Assembly (NCBI RefSeq): GCF_900106675.1
Contig: NZ_FNOB01000011.1
Coordinates: 62,001-126,000 of the forward strand
Origin: Allgaiera indica
GTDB lineage: Bacteria > Pseudomonadota > Alphaproteobacteria > Rhodobacterales > Rhodobacteraceae
Length of the DNA stretch: 64,000 bases
Direction of reading: 5' to 3'
Below are positions 8,765-18,066 of this stretch, piece by piece. Each line of letters opens with the position of its first letter. Within the stretch, counting starts at the first letter, position 1. The position numbers were made by a program, and so were the translations under genes. The notes below the pieces were generated by a model. It was not told the DNA's origin and made no database searches. It was given only the letters and a program-made list of their open reading frames with translations.

Positions 8765-10015
8765 ATGACCAAGCGATTTCCGCTGACCCGCCCGCTGGTG
8801 CTGTGCCTGGCCGTCGCGGGCCTAAGCGCCTGCACCGATGGCTTTGACTGGGATTTGCGCAGCCACGGCAACGGGTTCGACACATCGGGCGCGGTACGCG
8901 CGGCGATGGCCAAGCGGCCCCGGCCCGACAACCGCGGCATCATCTCCTACCCCGGCTACCAGGTCGTGGTGGCCCGCGAGGGCGATACGGTGATGAGCAT
9001 CGCAAGCCGCATCGGCATCAATCCGGGCGAGTTGGCGCGCTACAACGGCATCTCGCCGAACGTGGCGCTGCGTGGCGGTGAAGTGCTTGCATTGCCAACC
9101 CGGGTGGCTGAACCTTCGGCCGCGACCGGTGCCTACGCCGCGGGCGGCGGCGCGGCGGGCGTCTCGGGCCAGCAGGTCGGCAACCAGGTGGGCGGCAGCG
9201 GCCAGATCAACATCACGGCGCTCGCCAACAATGCAATCGACCGTTCGCAAGGCGAAAATCCGCCGTCGGCCCGCAGCACTCAACCGGTGATCCAGTCGGG
9301 CCAACAGCCGCTGCGTCACAAGGTGCGCCCTGGCGAGACCGCTTATTCCATCGCCCGGCTTTACAACGTGCCCGTCAAGTCGCTGGCTGACTGGAACGGC
9401 CTCGATGCCAACCTTGACGTGCGGGTCGGGCAGATCCTGCTGATCCCGGTGCCCAAACGCAACGCCACTTCCGCCGGCGCCAGTGCCGCCGCGGGGAGCG
9501 CGATCGCGACCACCGCGGTCTCGCCTCCGGGGCAGCTGACGCCGGTGCCGCAGCCGCCTTCCGCATCGCGGCCGCTGCCCGCCGGCAGCCCGCCGGCCGC
9601 CGCCGGGCCCGGCCCCAAGGTTCCACCCTCGCCCGATCTCGGCAAGGACCGCACCAAGGCCTCTTCGGCGAAGTTCGACATGCCGGTTCAGGGCAAGATC
9701 ATCCGCGGCTATGTGAAGGGCAAATCCGACGGCATCGACATCTCGGCCCCGGCGGGCACCGCGGTCCATGCCGCCGACAGCGGCACGGTCGCGGCGATCA
9801 CCAAGGATGTCGACCGGGTCCCGGTGATGGTCGTGCGCCACGCCGACAACCTGCTGACGGTCTATGCCAATATCGACCGTATCAAGGTGAAGAAGGGCGA
9901 GAAGATCCGGCGCGGCCAGACCATCGCGGTGGTGCGCAAGGGCAGTCCGTCCTTCGTGCATTTCGAGGTGCGCAAGGGCTTCAGCAGCGTCGATCCGATG
10001 CCCTATCTGCAATAA
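8765..10015 (+). CDS. nlpD: NlpD-like LysM/M23 lipoprotein (probably a catalytically inactive amidase activator)
   Basis: A 416-residue lipoprotein. A signal peptide ends in the lipobox LSAC (Cys about residue 21). Two LysM domains follow (about residues 60-105 and 185-230, the second starting HKVRPGETAYSIA), then a Pro-rich linker and a C-terminal LytM/M23 domain. Metal ligands of active M23 peptidases are replaced: the first His before GIDIS is absent, YAHL reads YANI, and HLHFEVR reads FVHFEVR. This is the pattern of NlpD/EnvC-type activators of cell-separation amidases. It follows surE-pcm as in many proteobacteria. ATG 8765 with AGAGGCAG upstream is preferred over TTG 8762. Confidence 0.9.
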   Translation: MTKRFPLTRPLVLCLAVAGLSACTDGFDWDLRSHGNGFDTSGAVRAAMAKRPRPDNRGIISYPGYQVVVAREGDTVMSIASRIGINPGELARYNGISPNVALRGGEVLALPTRVAEPSAATGAYAAGGGAAGVSGQQVGNQVGGSGQINITALANNAIDRSQGENPPSARSTQPVIQSGQQPLRHKVRPGETAYSIARLYNVPVKSLADWNGLDANLDVRVGQILLIPVPKRNATSAGASAAAGSAIATTAVSPPGQLTPVPQPPSASRPLPAGSPPAAAGPGPKVPPSPDLGKDRTKASSAKFDMPVQGKIIRGYVKGKSDGIDISAPAGTAVHAADSGTVAAITKDVDRVPVMVVRHADNLLTVYANIDRIKVKKGEKIRRGQTIAVVRKGSPSFVHFEVRKGFSSVDPMPYLQ

Positions 10016-10163
10016 GCGACCCCGGGGGCGGCGCCAACCCCGCCCCGCCGCGCCTGTGCCCGCCGGATATCCTGCCCACGCGGCAGGACGGGCGCGGCAC
10101 GCGCATATCACCTTGGGAAAGGTTTCGCGGGAAGGACGGCGCGGCAACCTGCCCGCGGCGTCC

Positions 10164-11360
10164 TCAGGGTGCCTGATGGACCGCCCCGGCCTCGGCCCGC
10201 AGGATGCGCGCGATCAGGGCGCAGTCATCTAGGCTGAAGGTCAGCGGCAGGCGCATGTCGATCAGCCCCGCCAGCACCCGATCGGTCCCGGGCAGCGGCG
10301 CGGGCCGTGCATAGCGCCAGCTGTCGTAGCGCGAGGTGAACCCCTGCGGTTCCGCCGCGCCGAACCATTTCAGTTCCACCCCCCGGGCTGCGCAACGGTC
10401 CAGATAGGCGCGGATCTTCGCCTCGGGCCAGCCGTCCAGCCGGAACTGGAACGAGGAGCCGACGAAATCCTCGGCCTCCGCGCGCTCGATCAGCGACAGG
10501 CCGGGCGTGTCGCGCAGCCCCGCCTCGACCACCCGATAGCGCGCGGTCCAGGCCGCGCATTGCATGCCCAGCCGCCGAAGCTGGGGCCGCAGGATCGCCG
10601 CGCGCAGATTGTCCATCCGGCCAGAGATGTTGGGCGTCTCCCAGCGCAGGGCGTCGAAGGCCTCGGGGGGCGGCGCGGCGCGGTGGCGGACATAAAGCAT
10701 GTAGCTGCCCGAAAGCATCACCGCCCGCGCCATCAATTCGGCGTCGTCGGTGGTCAGGAACCCGCCCTCGCCCGAATTCAGGTGCTTGTAGGTCTGGGTC
10801 GAATAGCAGGCGATCGCGCCATGCCGGCCCGACAATGTGCCGTTCCAGCGCGCGCCCATCGTATGGGCGCAATCCTCGACCAGCGTCAGCCCCAGATCGG
10901 CGCAAAGCGCGACCAGCCGTTCCATGTCGCAGATATGGCCGCGCATGTGGCTGAGCATCAGCACGCGTGCGCCCGTGGCCCGCGCCTGCGCCACGAGATG
11001 ATCCATGTCGATGGTCAGATCGGGCCGCGTTTCCACGAAGACCGGCCGAGCACCGAGGCTGGCGATCGCACCGGGCACCGGGGCCAGGGTGAAGGCGTTG
11101 GTCAGCACCGCCTCATCCGGCGCCACCTGCAGGGCGCGCAGCGCGCAGCCCAGCGCATAGCCGCCCGAGGCCACCGCCAGCGCATAGCGCGCGCCCATCG
11201 CCTCGGCGAATTCCTGCTCAAGCTGCGCGACCTCGCCCGCCTCTCCCGGCGCGGTGTTGTAGCGGTGCAACCGGCCATGGCGCATCACCGCGACGGCGGC
11301 CTCGATCGCCTCGTCGGGGATCGGTTCCTGCTGGGTGAAGCTGCCGGTGAACCGCTCCAT
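10164..11360 (-). CDS. DegT/DnrJ/EryC1/StrS family PLP-dependent aminotransferase
   Basis: A 398-residue sugar-aminotransferase-fold protein. The cofactor region is clear: EDCAHTMGARWNG, then the internal lysine in YKHLNSGEGG, which forms the Schiff base with PLP. The N-terminal Gly-rich substrate segment and large domain are intact. These enzymes usually aminate nucleotide-linked ketosugars, but the neighbours (gph upstream, divergent glmU-glmS) give no sugar pathway, so the substrate is unknown. The start ATG directly follows the gph stop (TGA-ATG), so the two form a minus-strand operon. Confidence 0.88.
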   Translation of the reverse strand: MERFTGSFTQQEPIPDEAIEAAVAVMRHGRLHRYNTAPGEAGEVAQLEQEFAEAMGARYALAVASGGYALGCALRALQVAPDEAVLTNAFTLAPVPGAIASLGARPVFVETRPDLTIDMDHLVAQARATGARVLMLSHMRGHICDMERLVALCADLGLTLVEDCAHTMGARWNGTLSGRHGAIACYSTQTYKHLNSGEGGFLTTDDAELMARAVMLSGSYMLYVRHRAAPPPEAFDALRWETPNISGRMDNLRAAILRPQLRRLGMQCAAWTARYRVVEAGLRDTPGLSLIERAEAEDFVGSSFQFRLDGWPEAKIRAYLDRCAARGVELKWFGAAEPQGFTSRYDSWRYARPAPLPGTDRVLAGLIDMRLPLTFSLDDCALIARILRAEAGAVHQAP

Positions 11361-12032
11361 TCAGGCCTCCGGCAGCAGGCGTTGGGCCAGATCCGGCAGT
11401 GCGTCGAAATGATCAAGCAGCGCATCGGGGGCGAAGCGTTCCACCCCCCGCCCCTCGGGGCCGAAGGTGACCAGCGCCAGCGGCACGCCGCAGACGCGCG
11501 CGGTCCTGGCGTCGGTCTCGGTATCGCCCAGCAGGGCCGATCTCGCGGCCGTCCCCCCGGCACGCGCCACCGCAGCCAGATAGGGCGCGGGGTCGGGCTT
11601 GCGGGTGGTCATCGTGTCGGCCCCCACGAGCGATGCGAACAGCGCCCGCACGCCAAGGCGGCGTAGCAGGTCCTCGGCCAGGGCCTCGGGCTTGTTGGTG
11701 CAGATCGCGGTGGCGATACCCAGGGTGTGCAATGTCTCCACCGCACGCTCGGCCCCGGGATAAAGCCGCGTGTGGCGATCGATGTCGTCGGCATAGGCCT
11801 GCAGCAGACGGGGGTATTGAGCGTCGACATCGTCCTCGGACCAGGGCACGTCGAGGCGCGAGAACCCCAGCCGCAGCATCGCCCGCCCGCCGTGGAACGC
11901 GGTCAGCGCATCGGCGCGGGAATCGAGCAGATCGCCATGGCCGAGGGCGCAAAAGCAATGGTTCGCGGCCGCGATCAGATCGGCCGAGGTATCGGCCAGC
12001 GTTCCGTCGAGATCGAAGACCAACGTGCGCAT
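11361..12032 (-). CDS. gph: HAD-family phosphatase, probably phosphoglycolate phosphatase
   Basis: A 223-residue cytoplasmic HAD hydrolase. The nucleophile motif DLDGTLADT opens the protein, motif II is near ICTNKPEAL (Thr/Asn and the motif III Lys) and motif IV is GDTETD. A cap domain lies between motifs I and II as in Gph. The start at 12032 is preferred over 12050 because a GGGGGG ribosome site precedes it and the HAD motif is then N-terminal. Gph removes 2-phosphoglycolate; related HADs share the motifs, so the exact substrate is inferred. Confidence 0.88.
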   Translation of the reverse strand: MRTLVFDLDGTLADTSADLIAAANHCFCALGHGDLLDSRADALTAFHGGRAMLRLGFSRLDVPWSEDDVDAQYPRLLQAYADDIDRHTRLYPGAERAVETLHTLGIATAICTNKPEALAEDLLRRLGVRALFASLVGADTMTTRKPDPAPYLAAVARAGGTAARSALLGDTETDARTARVCGVPLALVTFGPEGRGVERFAPDALLDHFDALPDLAQRLLPEA

Positions 12033-12133
12033 CGCGCCCCCCTGAAACATCCGGTAAGGAGTTTTGAAGCCGCGCCACTTGCGGCCCCGACGCCTCTGGG
12101 TAAAACGGGCGGGACAGGAAGGAAAGGCCAGAC

Positions 12134-13486
12134 ATGTCCGTCACCCTGATCATCCTTGCCGCCGGGCAGGGCACAAGGATGAACTCCGACCTGCCGAAGG
12201 TGCTGCACCGGCTGGGGGGCGCTCCGCTTCTGGCCCATGCGATGGCCGCCGGCGCCGCGCTGGCGCCGGAACGCGTGATCGTGGTCACCGGCCATGGCGG
12301 CGAGGCCGTGGGCCGCGCCGCGCTGGCGGTCGAGCCGGAGGCCGTGGTCGTCGAGCAGGCCGAGCAGCTGGGCACCGCGCACGCGGTGGCCCAGGCGTTG
12401 CCGGCGCTGGCCGGGGCCTCGGGCGATGCGCTGGTGCTTTACGGCGATACGCCGTTGATCCGGGCCGAGACGCTGGAGGCGATGGCCGAGGCCCGCGCCC
12501 GCCATGCCGTCGTCGTGCTGGGCTTCGAGGCGGCCACCCCGGGCCGCTATGGCCGCCTGGTGACCGAGGGCGAAAGCCTGCAGCGGATCGTCGAATTCAA
12601 GGATGCAAGCACGGAAGAGCGCGCCATCACCCTGTGCAACAGCGGGGTTCTGTGCGCCGAGGCGTCGGTGCTGGCCGATCTGGTCAGGGCAGTGGGCAAT
12701 GATAACGCGGCGGGCGAATATTACCTGACCGACGTGGTCGAACTGGCCCGCGCGCGGGGCCTGTCGGCCGGCGTGGTGATCTGCCCCGAGGCCGAGACCA
12801 TGGGCGTGAACACCCGCACCGAGCTGGCCGCCGCCGAGGCCGCCTTTCAGGCCCGCGCCCGCGCCGAGGCGCTGGAGATGGGCGTTACCCTGACCGCGCC
12901 CGAAACCGTCTTCTTCGCGCTCGACACCTTCGTGGGCCGCGATGCGGTGATCGGGCCGAACGTGGTCTTCGGCCCCGGCGTCACCATCGAATCCGGGGCC
13001 GAGATCCGCGCCTTCTGCCATCTCGAAGGCTGCCATGTCAGCCGCGGCGCCACCGTCGGCCCCTTCGCCCGGCTGCGCCCGGGGGCCGAGCTGGCCGAGG
13101 ACACCCATGTCGGCAATTTCGTCGAGATCAAGAACGCCATCCTCGACGAGGGCGTGAAGGTCGGCCATCTGACCTATCTGGGCGACACCCATGTCGGCGC
13201 GCGCAGCAATATCGGTGCGGGCACCATCACCTGCAACTACGACGGCGTCTTCAAGCACCGCACGGAAATCGGCGCGGATACCTTCATCGGATCCGACACC
13301 ATGCTGGTGGCGCCGGTGAAGGTCGGCGACGGCGCGATGACGGCGACCGGATCGGTGATCACCAGCGACGTTCCGGCCGGCGCGATGGCCGTCGCCCGCG
13401 CCCGCCAAGAGGTGAAGCCCGGCTTCGCCACTCGCTTCTTTCAGCGCCTGCGGGCGCGCAAGGCTGAACGGAAGGAAACCACCTGA
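12134..13486 (+). CDS. glmU: Bifunctional GlcNAc-1-P uridyltransferase / GlcN-1-P acetyltransferase GlmU
   Basis: A 450-residue enzyme making UDP-GlcNAc for peptidoglycan and LPS. The N-terminal nucleotidyltransferase has LAAGQGTRM plus the downstream Lys, QLGTAHAV and YGDTP. The C-terminal left-handed beta-helix of hexapeptide repeats holds the acetyltransferase site (GNFVEIKNA, HLTYLGD, GAGTITCNYDG). The start has AGGAAGG upstream. The stop overlaps the glmS start by one base (TGATG), so the two UDP-GlcNAc steps are translationally coupled. Confidence 0.97.
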   Translation: MSVTLIILAAGQGTRMNSDLPKVLHRLGGAPLLAHAMAAGAALAPERVIVVTGHGGEAVGRAALAVEPEAVVVEQAEQLGTAHAVAQALPALAGASGDALVLYGDTPLIRAETLEAMAEARARHAVVVLGFEAATPGRYGRLVTEGESLQRIVEFKDASTEERAITLCNSGVLCAEASVLADLVRAVGNDNAAGEYYLTDVVELARARGLSAGVVICPEAETMGVNTRTELAAAEAAFQARARAEALEMGVTLTAPETVFFALDTFVGRDAVIGPNVVFGPGVTIESGAEIRAFCHLEGCHVSRGATVGPFARLRPGAELAEDTHVGNFVEIKNAILDEGVKVGHLTYLGDTHVGARSNIGAGTITCNYDGVFKHRTEIGADTFIGSDTMLVAPVKVGDGAMTATGSVITSDVPAGAMAVARARQEVKPGFATRFFQRLRARKAERKETT

Positions 13487-15306
13487 TGTGTGGCATCGTC
13501 GGCGTTCTAGGCAATCACGAGGCAGCGCCCCTGCTGGTCGAGGCGCTGAAGCGTCTGGAATATCGCGGCTATGACAGCGCCGGCATCGCCACGGTGACGG
13601 GGGGCCGGCTGGATCGGCGTCGCGCGGTGGGCAAGCTGGTCAACCTGTCGGACTTGCTGGTGCATGATCCGCTGTCGGGCAAATCGGGCATCGGCCACAC
13701 CCGCTGGGCCACCCATGGCGCGCCCACGGTGGACAATGCCCATCCCCACCGCGCCGGGCCGGTCGCCGTCGTCCACAACGGCATCATCGAGAACTTTCGC
13801 GAATTGCGCGCCGATCTGGCCGCCCACGGCATCGGGTTCGAGACCGAGACCGATACCGAAACCGTGGCCCTGCTGGCTCGGCACTACCTGTCCCAGGGCA
13901 TGCCCCCGCGAGAGGCCGCGGCCGCCACCATCGCCCGCCTGCACGGCGCCTTCGCGCTGTGTTTCCTGTTCGAGGGCGAGGACGATCTGATGATCGCCGC
14001 CCGCAAGGGCAGCCCGCTGGCGATCGGCCATGGCGAGGGCGAAATGTTCGTGGGTTCGGACGCGATCGCGCTGGCGCCGATGACAGATCGCATCACCTAT
14101 CTCGAAGAGGGCGACCGGGCCGAGATCACCCGCGCCGGCGTGGTGATCTTCGACGCCGAGGGGCGGCTGGCGAACCGCGCCGAGACCCGCGTCACGCGCG
14201 AGGCGACCCAGGTCGAGAAGGCCGGCTACAAGCATTTCATGGCCAAGGAGATCGCCGAACAGCCCGGTGTGCTGGCCGATGCGCTGCGCCATTACCTGAA
14301 GGACAGTGGCACCGCGCTGTCGCTGCCCGAGGAGGTGGATTTCACCGGCGTCGACCGGCTGACGCTGGTGGCCTGCGGAACGGCCTCTTATGCCTGCCTG
14401 GTGGCGAAATACTGGTTCGAACGGATCGCCGGCCTGCCCGTCGATGTCGATATCGCCTCGGAATTCCGCTACCGCGAGCCGCCGCTCTCGCCCACCTCCT
14501 GGGCGCTGTTCGTCAGCCAGTCGGGCGAGACCGCCGACACACTGGCAGCGCTGCGCTATGCGCAGGAAAAAGTGGCCAAGATCGTGTCGGTGGTGAATGT
14601 GCCAACCTCCTCGATCGCGCGGGAATCGGATCTGGCGCTGCCCAGCCTGGCTGGGGTCGAGATCGGCGTGGCGTCGACCAAGGCCTTCACCTGCCAGCTG
14701 ACGGTGCTGGCGGTGCTGGCGCTGAAGGCGGCGGTCGATCGCGGCCGGCTAAACCCCGAGGCGCTGGCCGGGCATCTGGCCGCACTGTCGGCGCTGCCGG
14801 GGCTGATGAACCACGCGCTGGGGCTGGAAGACCGGATCGCCACCATCGCCGCGCAACTGGCCGAGGCGCAGGATGTGCTGTTCCTGGGGCGCGGCGCGAT
14901 GTTCCCGCTGGCGCTGGAAGGCGCGCTGAAGCTGAAGGAGATCAGCTATATCCATGCCGAAGGCTACGCCTCGGGCGAGTTGAAGCACGGGCCGATCGCG
15001 TTGATCGACAGCCATGTGCCGGTGGTGGTGATGGCGCCGCGTGATGCGTTGTTCGACAAGACCGTGTCGAACATGCAAGAGGTGATGGCGCGCGGCGGCA
15101 AGGTGCTGCTGCTGTCGGACGGCGCCGGCGTGGCCGAGGCCGGGGCGGGCATCTGGCAGAGCCTGACCATGCCCATGGTCGATCCGTTCACCGCGCCGAT
15201 CCTTTACGCCTTGCCCGCGCAATTGCTGGCCTATCACACCGCCATCGCCAAGGGCACGGATGTCGACCAGCCGCGCAACCTGGCGAAATCCGTGACGGTA
15301 GAGTGA
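13486..15306 (+). CDS. glmS: Glutamine--fructose-6-phosphate aminotransferase (isomerizing)
   Basis: A 606-residue cytoplasmic enzyme making glucosamine-6-phosphate. It begins MCGIVG, so Cys2 is the glutaminase nucleophile after Met removal; the GHTRWATHG and HNGIIENF motifs belong to the glutaminase domain. Two SIS sugar-isomerase domains follow (CGTASYA, SQSGETADTL, and GRGAMFPLALEGALKLKEISY), and the protein ends in the family-typical KSVTVE. It sits in an operon glmU-glmS-alkD-like, with a 4-base overlap to the next gene. No glmS ribozyme or riboswitch is visible between glmU and glmS. Confidence 0.98.
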   Translation: MCGIVGVLGNHEAAPLLVEALKRLEYRGYDSAGIATVTGGRLDRRRAVGKLVNLSDLLVHDPLSGKSGIGHTRWATHGAPTVDNAHPHRAGPVAVVHNGIIENFRELRADLAAHGIGFETETDTETVALLARHYLSQGMPPREAAAATIARLHGAFALCFLFEGEDDLMIAARKGSPLAIGHGEGEMFVGSDAIALAPMTDRITYLEEGDRAEITRAGVVIFDAEGRLANRAETRVTREATQVEKAGYKHFMAKEIAEQPGVLADALRHYLKDSGTALSLPEEVDFTGVDRLTLVACGTASYACLVAKYWFERIAGLPVDVDIASEFRYREPPLSPTSWALFVSQSGETADTLAALRYAQEKVAKIVSVVNVPTSSIARESDLALPSLAGVEIGVASTKAFTCQLTVLAVLALKAAVDRGRLNPEALAGHLAALSALPGLMNHALGLEDRIATIAAQLAEAQDVLFLGRGAMFPLALEGALKLKEISYIHAEGYASGELKHGPIALIDSHVPVVVMAPRDALFDKTVSNMQEVMARGGKVLLLSDGAGVAEAGAGIWQSLTMPMVDPFTAPILYALPAQLLAYHTAIAKGTDVDQPRNLAKSVTVE

Positions 15307-16013
15307 GCGCCGCAGCCCCCACCGGCGCCCCCACCCCTGCCGAGGCACTGGCCGCGCTGGAAGCGCTGGGCGATCGCGAACGCGCGGCGGGGGCTGCGGC
15401 CTATCACAAGGCCCGGCGGCGCTATCTGGGGGTTTCGGTGCCGCAGATCGACGCCCTGGCCCGGGACTGGCGTCAGGGCCCTGATCTGGGCGCGCGGCTT
15501 CAACTGGCGGATGCGCTGTGGCGGTCCGATATCCATGAGGCACGGATCGCCGCCGCGCGGCTGCTGACCCAGGCACGCATTCGCCCCGACGATCGCGCGG
15601 CCTGGGATCTGGTCGCATCCTGGGTGCCGCAATTCGACGCCTGGGCGATCGCCGATCATGTCGCCAAGGCCGGGGAACGGCGGCTGCTGGCCGATCCGGC
15701 ACGGCTCGATCAGGTCGAGACCTGGCTGGAGGCGCCGAACATGTGGCAGCGCCGCGCGGCGCTGATCTTCACCCTGCCCTGGACCAAGATCCGCAATCCC
15801 AAGCCCGAGGATCTTGCGCGGCGCGACCGGATCCTGGGCTGGGCCGCGCGCCTGGCCGGGGGACGCGACTGGTTCGAACAGAAGGCGGTGGCTTGGTGGA
15901 TCCGCGATCTGTCGCGCCACGACGCGCCGCGCGCGCGGACCTTCCTGGACGCCCACGGCGGCAATCTGAAGGGGTTCGCCCGCAAGGAAGCCGCGAAATA
16001 CCTGCATCCGTGA
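15303..16013 (+). CDS. AlkD-like DNA alkylation repair protein (HEAT-repeat DNA glycosylase)
   Basis: About 236 residues starting with GTG at 15303, which overlaps the glmS stop (GTGA), so it is coupled to glmS. The all-helical sequence has HEAT-like repeats (VRIAAARLLTQAR-type helices, WDLVASWVPQFDAWAIADHV) and the WQRRAALIFTLPW segment of the AlkD/DUF2 DNA alkylation repair family. AlkD excises bulky or cationic 3- and 7-alkylpurines without base flipping. Function here is inferred from the family; the biological link to UDP-GlcNAc synthesis is unclear. Confidence 0.8.
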   Translation: MSAAAPTGAPTPAEALAALEALGDRERAAGAAAYHKARRRYLGVSVPQIDALARDWRQGPDLGARLQLADALWRSDIHEARIAAARLLTQARIRPDDRAAWDLVASWVPQFDAWAIADHVAKAGERRLLADPARLDQVETWLEAPNMWQRRAALIFTLPWTKIRNPKPEDLARRDRILGWAARLAGGRDWFEQKAVAWWIRDLSRHDAPRARTFLDAHGGNLKGFARKEAAKYLHP

Positions 16014-16048
16014 TCGGGGCGCGGGCCTCGGCCACGCCGTGCGCCGCG

Positions 16049-16588
16049 TCAGCCGAAGCGCTTGATATAGGTCCAGGTCGGCACGCGGGCGTCGCGCGCG
16101 ATGCAATAGGTTTCGGCGTCGCCGAGGTATTCGAACCCGCAATTGGTCAGCACCCGGGCCGAGACAGCATTGTCTTGGAATACCTCGGCAAAGATGGTGC
16201 GCGCGCTGTGCGGATTGGCATCGACCAGCGCCTTCACCGCCTCAGAGGCGAAGCCGGTGTTCCAGAAGGCCGGCGCCACCCAATAGGCGATCTCGAATTG
16301 CTCGCGCTCCATCTTGCGCAGGCCGACGGTGCCCAGGACCTCGGCCAGACCATGGGCCGAGCCGTCCAGAACCCAGACATCTTCGGAGCGGTTCTCGGCC
16401 ATCGCCCGTTCGATGAAGGCCTCGGTCGCGCCGGGCGGAAGCGGATGCGGAATCGACCGGGTCGCCTCGGCCACCCGGCGGTCGGCGGTATACATGGCGA
16501 TCAACCCCGCATCCGAGCGCCGCACCGGCCGCAGCACGAAACGCTCGGCCGCAATCTCCCGCTGGGGATGGATCGTTTCGAGTTTCAT
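16049..16588 (-). CDS. GNAT family N-acetyltransferase (RimJ/RimL-like)
   Basis: A 179-residue acetyltransferase of the RimJ/RimL-type subgroup: ERFVLRPVRRSD opening (beta-1), IAYWVAPAFWNTGFASEAVKALV (acetyl-CoA binding region), and NAVSARVLTNCGFEYLG near the end. The start at 16588 has a strong GGAGGG ribosome site; the open frame upstream of it is unsupported. It lies downstream of rpmA but beyond the rpmA terminator, so it probably has its own promoter. The substrate cannot be told from sequence. Confidence 0.85.
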   Translation of the reverse strand: MKLETIHPQREIAAERFVLRPVRRSDAGLIAMYTADRRVAEATRSIPHPLPPGATEAFIERAMAENRSEDVWVLDGSAHGLAEVLGTVGLRKMEREQFEIAYWVAPAFWNTGFASEAVKALVDANPHSARTIFAEVFQDNAVSARVLTNCGFEYLGDAETYCIARDARVPTWTYIKRFG

Positions 16589-16620
16589 GGCTTCCCTCCT
16601 CTGAAGCGCACGAAGTGCCA

Positions 16621-16642
16621 GCCGCCGATCATCATCGGCGGC
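16621..16642 (-). other. Perfect 9-bp hairpin upstream of the GNAT gene
   Basis: GCCGCCGAT and its exact complement separated by 4 bases. It falls in the 5' region of the GNAT gene at 16588. It could be an mRNA structure or operator; no T tract follows on either strand. Confidence 0.4.
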
Positions 16643-16779
16643 GCCGGCCTGTGCAAGGTCATCGCGGTAGCGGCCATCAGTCGACCGCACAGCAGAACGC
16701 GCGTCGAGCCGGGACGGATCCCCGCAACCGACTGCCGCCACATGCAAATCCACTGCTCCACCCATCGCGCCCTCGAACG

Positions 16780-16809
16780 AAAAAAGGGACCGGCCTTTTC
16801 GCCGATCCC
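16780..16809 (-). terminator. Intrinsic terminator of the rplU-rpmA operon
   Basis: A 9-bp stem (16786-16794 with 16801-16809, one G-U pair) and a 6-base loop, followed on the minus strand by six T residues. It sits about 30 bases after the rpmA stop at 16838. Confidence 0.88.
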
Positions 16810-16837
16810 CATACTGTGCAAAGAGTTAAGGTTCGGC

Positions 16838-17107
16838 TTACTCGGCTGCCTCCGCTACCGGGAGGACCGAAATAAAGGTGCGGCCCTTGAGGCCCTTTTT
16901 AAAGGTCACCTGGCCATCAACGGTGGCAAAGATCGTGTGATCCTTGCCCATGCCCACGCCCTCGCCCGGCCACCAGGTGGTGCCGCGCTGACGCACGATG
17001 ATGTTGCCCGGCGCGGCGGCCTGGCCGCCGTAAAGCTTCACGCCGAGGCGGCGGCCCGCGGAATCGCGGCCGTTGCGCGAGGAACCGCCTGCTTTCTTAT
17101 GTGCCAT
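16838..17107 (-). CDS. rpmA: 50S ribosomal protein L27
   Basis: An 89-residue ribosomal protein whose N-terminal tail reaches the peptidyl transferase centre. It begins [16 protein letters not shown], with the [10 protein letters not shown] and IIVRQRGT motifs of L27. There is no N-terminal cleaved extension of the firmicute type. It follows rplU by 12 bases, the universal rplU-rpmA order, and a terminator follows it. Confidence 0.98.
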   Translation of the reverse strand: MAHKKAGGSSRNGRDSAGRRLGVKLYGGQAAAPGNIIVRQRGTTWWPGEGVGMGKDHTIFATVDGQVTFKKGLKGRTFISVLPVAEAAE

Positions 17108-17119
17108 GGTCTGGTCTCC

Positions 17120-17791
17120 TTACTTCGCGAGGTCTTTGGCCTGGGCGACCCAGCCTTCGCGCTCGATCCGGCCCTTGAACGACAGCTTCTCGTCCATCTC
17201 GGCGATATCGGCCTCGGTCCAGGCGGCGATCTGGGCGAAGCTGGTCACACCGGCCTCGTGCAATTTCTTCTCGAGCGCCGGGCCGACACCCGACAATTTC
17301 TTGAGATCGTCCGCAGCGGCAGCGGCCTCGGCCTTCTTCTCGGCCTTGGGCGCGGCGGCCTTCTTCTCGGCCTTCGGGGCTTCGGCCTTCTTGGCCGGTT
17401 TCGCGGCACCGGTCTCATGCGCGGCGATTCGCGCGGCGGCGGTGCCAAGCGCGGCGCTGACGCCCGACTTGTCCGCGCCCGAGGCGAGGATGTCGGTGAC
17501 GCGCAGCAGGGTCAGCTGCTGGCGGTGGCCCTTGGTCCGCTGCGAGCTATGCTTGCGGCGGCGCTTGACGTAGTGGATGACCTTGTCGGCCTTGATCTGT
17601 TCGATCACTTCGGCCTGCACGGCGGCGCCTTCGACAAGCGGCGCACCGACGGCGGGCTTGTCGCCGCCGATCATCAGAATCTCGTTGAACTGGATCTTAT
17701 CGCCAGCATTGGCCGCAAGCTTTTCGACACGCAGGACATCGCCCGCCTGCACCTTGTATTGCTTGCCGCCGGTCTTGAGGACCGCAAACAT
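17120..17791 (-). CDS. rplU: 50S ribosomal protein L21 with a long C-terminal HhH extension
   Basis: 223 residues, about twice the usual L21. Residues 1-103 are the ribosomal domain ([33 protein letters not shown]). Residues about 130-160 are a Lys/Ala/Pro linker with repeated KAEKKA units, and residues about 165-200 form a helix-hairpin-helix-like module ([19 protein letters not shown]) followed by an acidic helix. Such an extension is common in Rhodobacterales. The start at 17791 (MFAVLK) is the canonical L21 start. Operon with rpmA. Confidence 0.96.
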   Translation of the reverse strand: MFAVLKTGGKQYKVQAGDVLRVEKLAANAGDKIQFNEILMIGGDKPAVGAPLVEGAAVQAEVIEQIKADKVIHYVKRRRKHSSQRTKGHRQQLTLLRVTDILASGADKSGVSAALGTAAARIAAHETGAAKPAKKAEAPKAEKKAAAPKAEKKAEAAAAADDLKKLSGVGPALEKKLHEAGVTSFAQIAAWTEADIAEMDEKLSFKGRIEREGWVAQAKDLAK

Positions 17792-18066
17792 GGGTCTTTC
17801 CTTCTCGTTCCCCGCGTCCTGCGGCCCCCCTGGCGGGGCGTTGAGGCCGGCTTCCCGGCGCCTTCGGACAGCGCGCCCCGCAGCGGGGGCCGTATTGCAA
17901 AAGCCCGGAAAGTGCGCGGGCACCATCCGGGATGGCGGCTTATCGGGAATCGCGGCCCAAAAGTCAAGTCTTGCGGGTCAGGTCCGCGGCAAGCGCGCAG
18001 CCCTCCGCGCGCCCCTGGGATATCCGAGCCGGAACGAAGTGCATGGAGGGACCCGTTCCCCACGCA

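Noticed and set aside
13400-13500. A glmS ribozyme or riboswitch upstream of glmS
   Set aside because: glmS starts inside the glmU stop codon, so there is no leader; glmS ribozymes are from Firmicutes.
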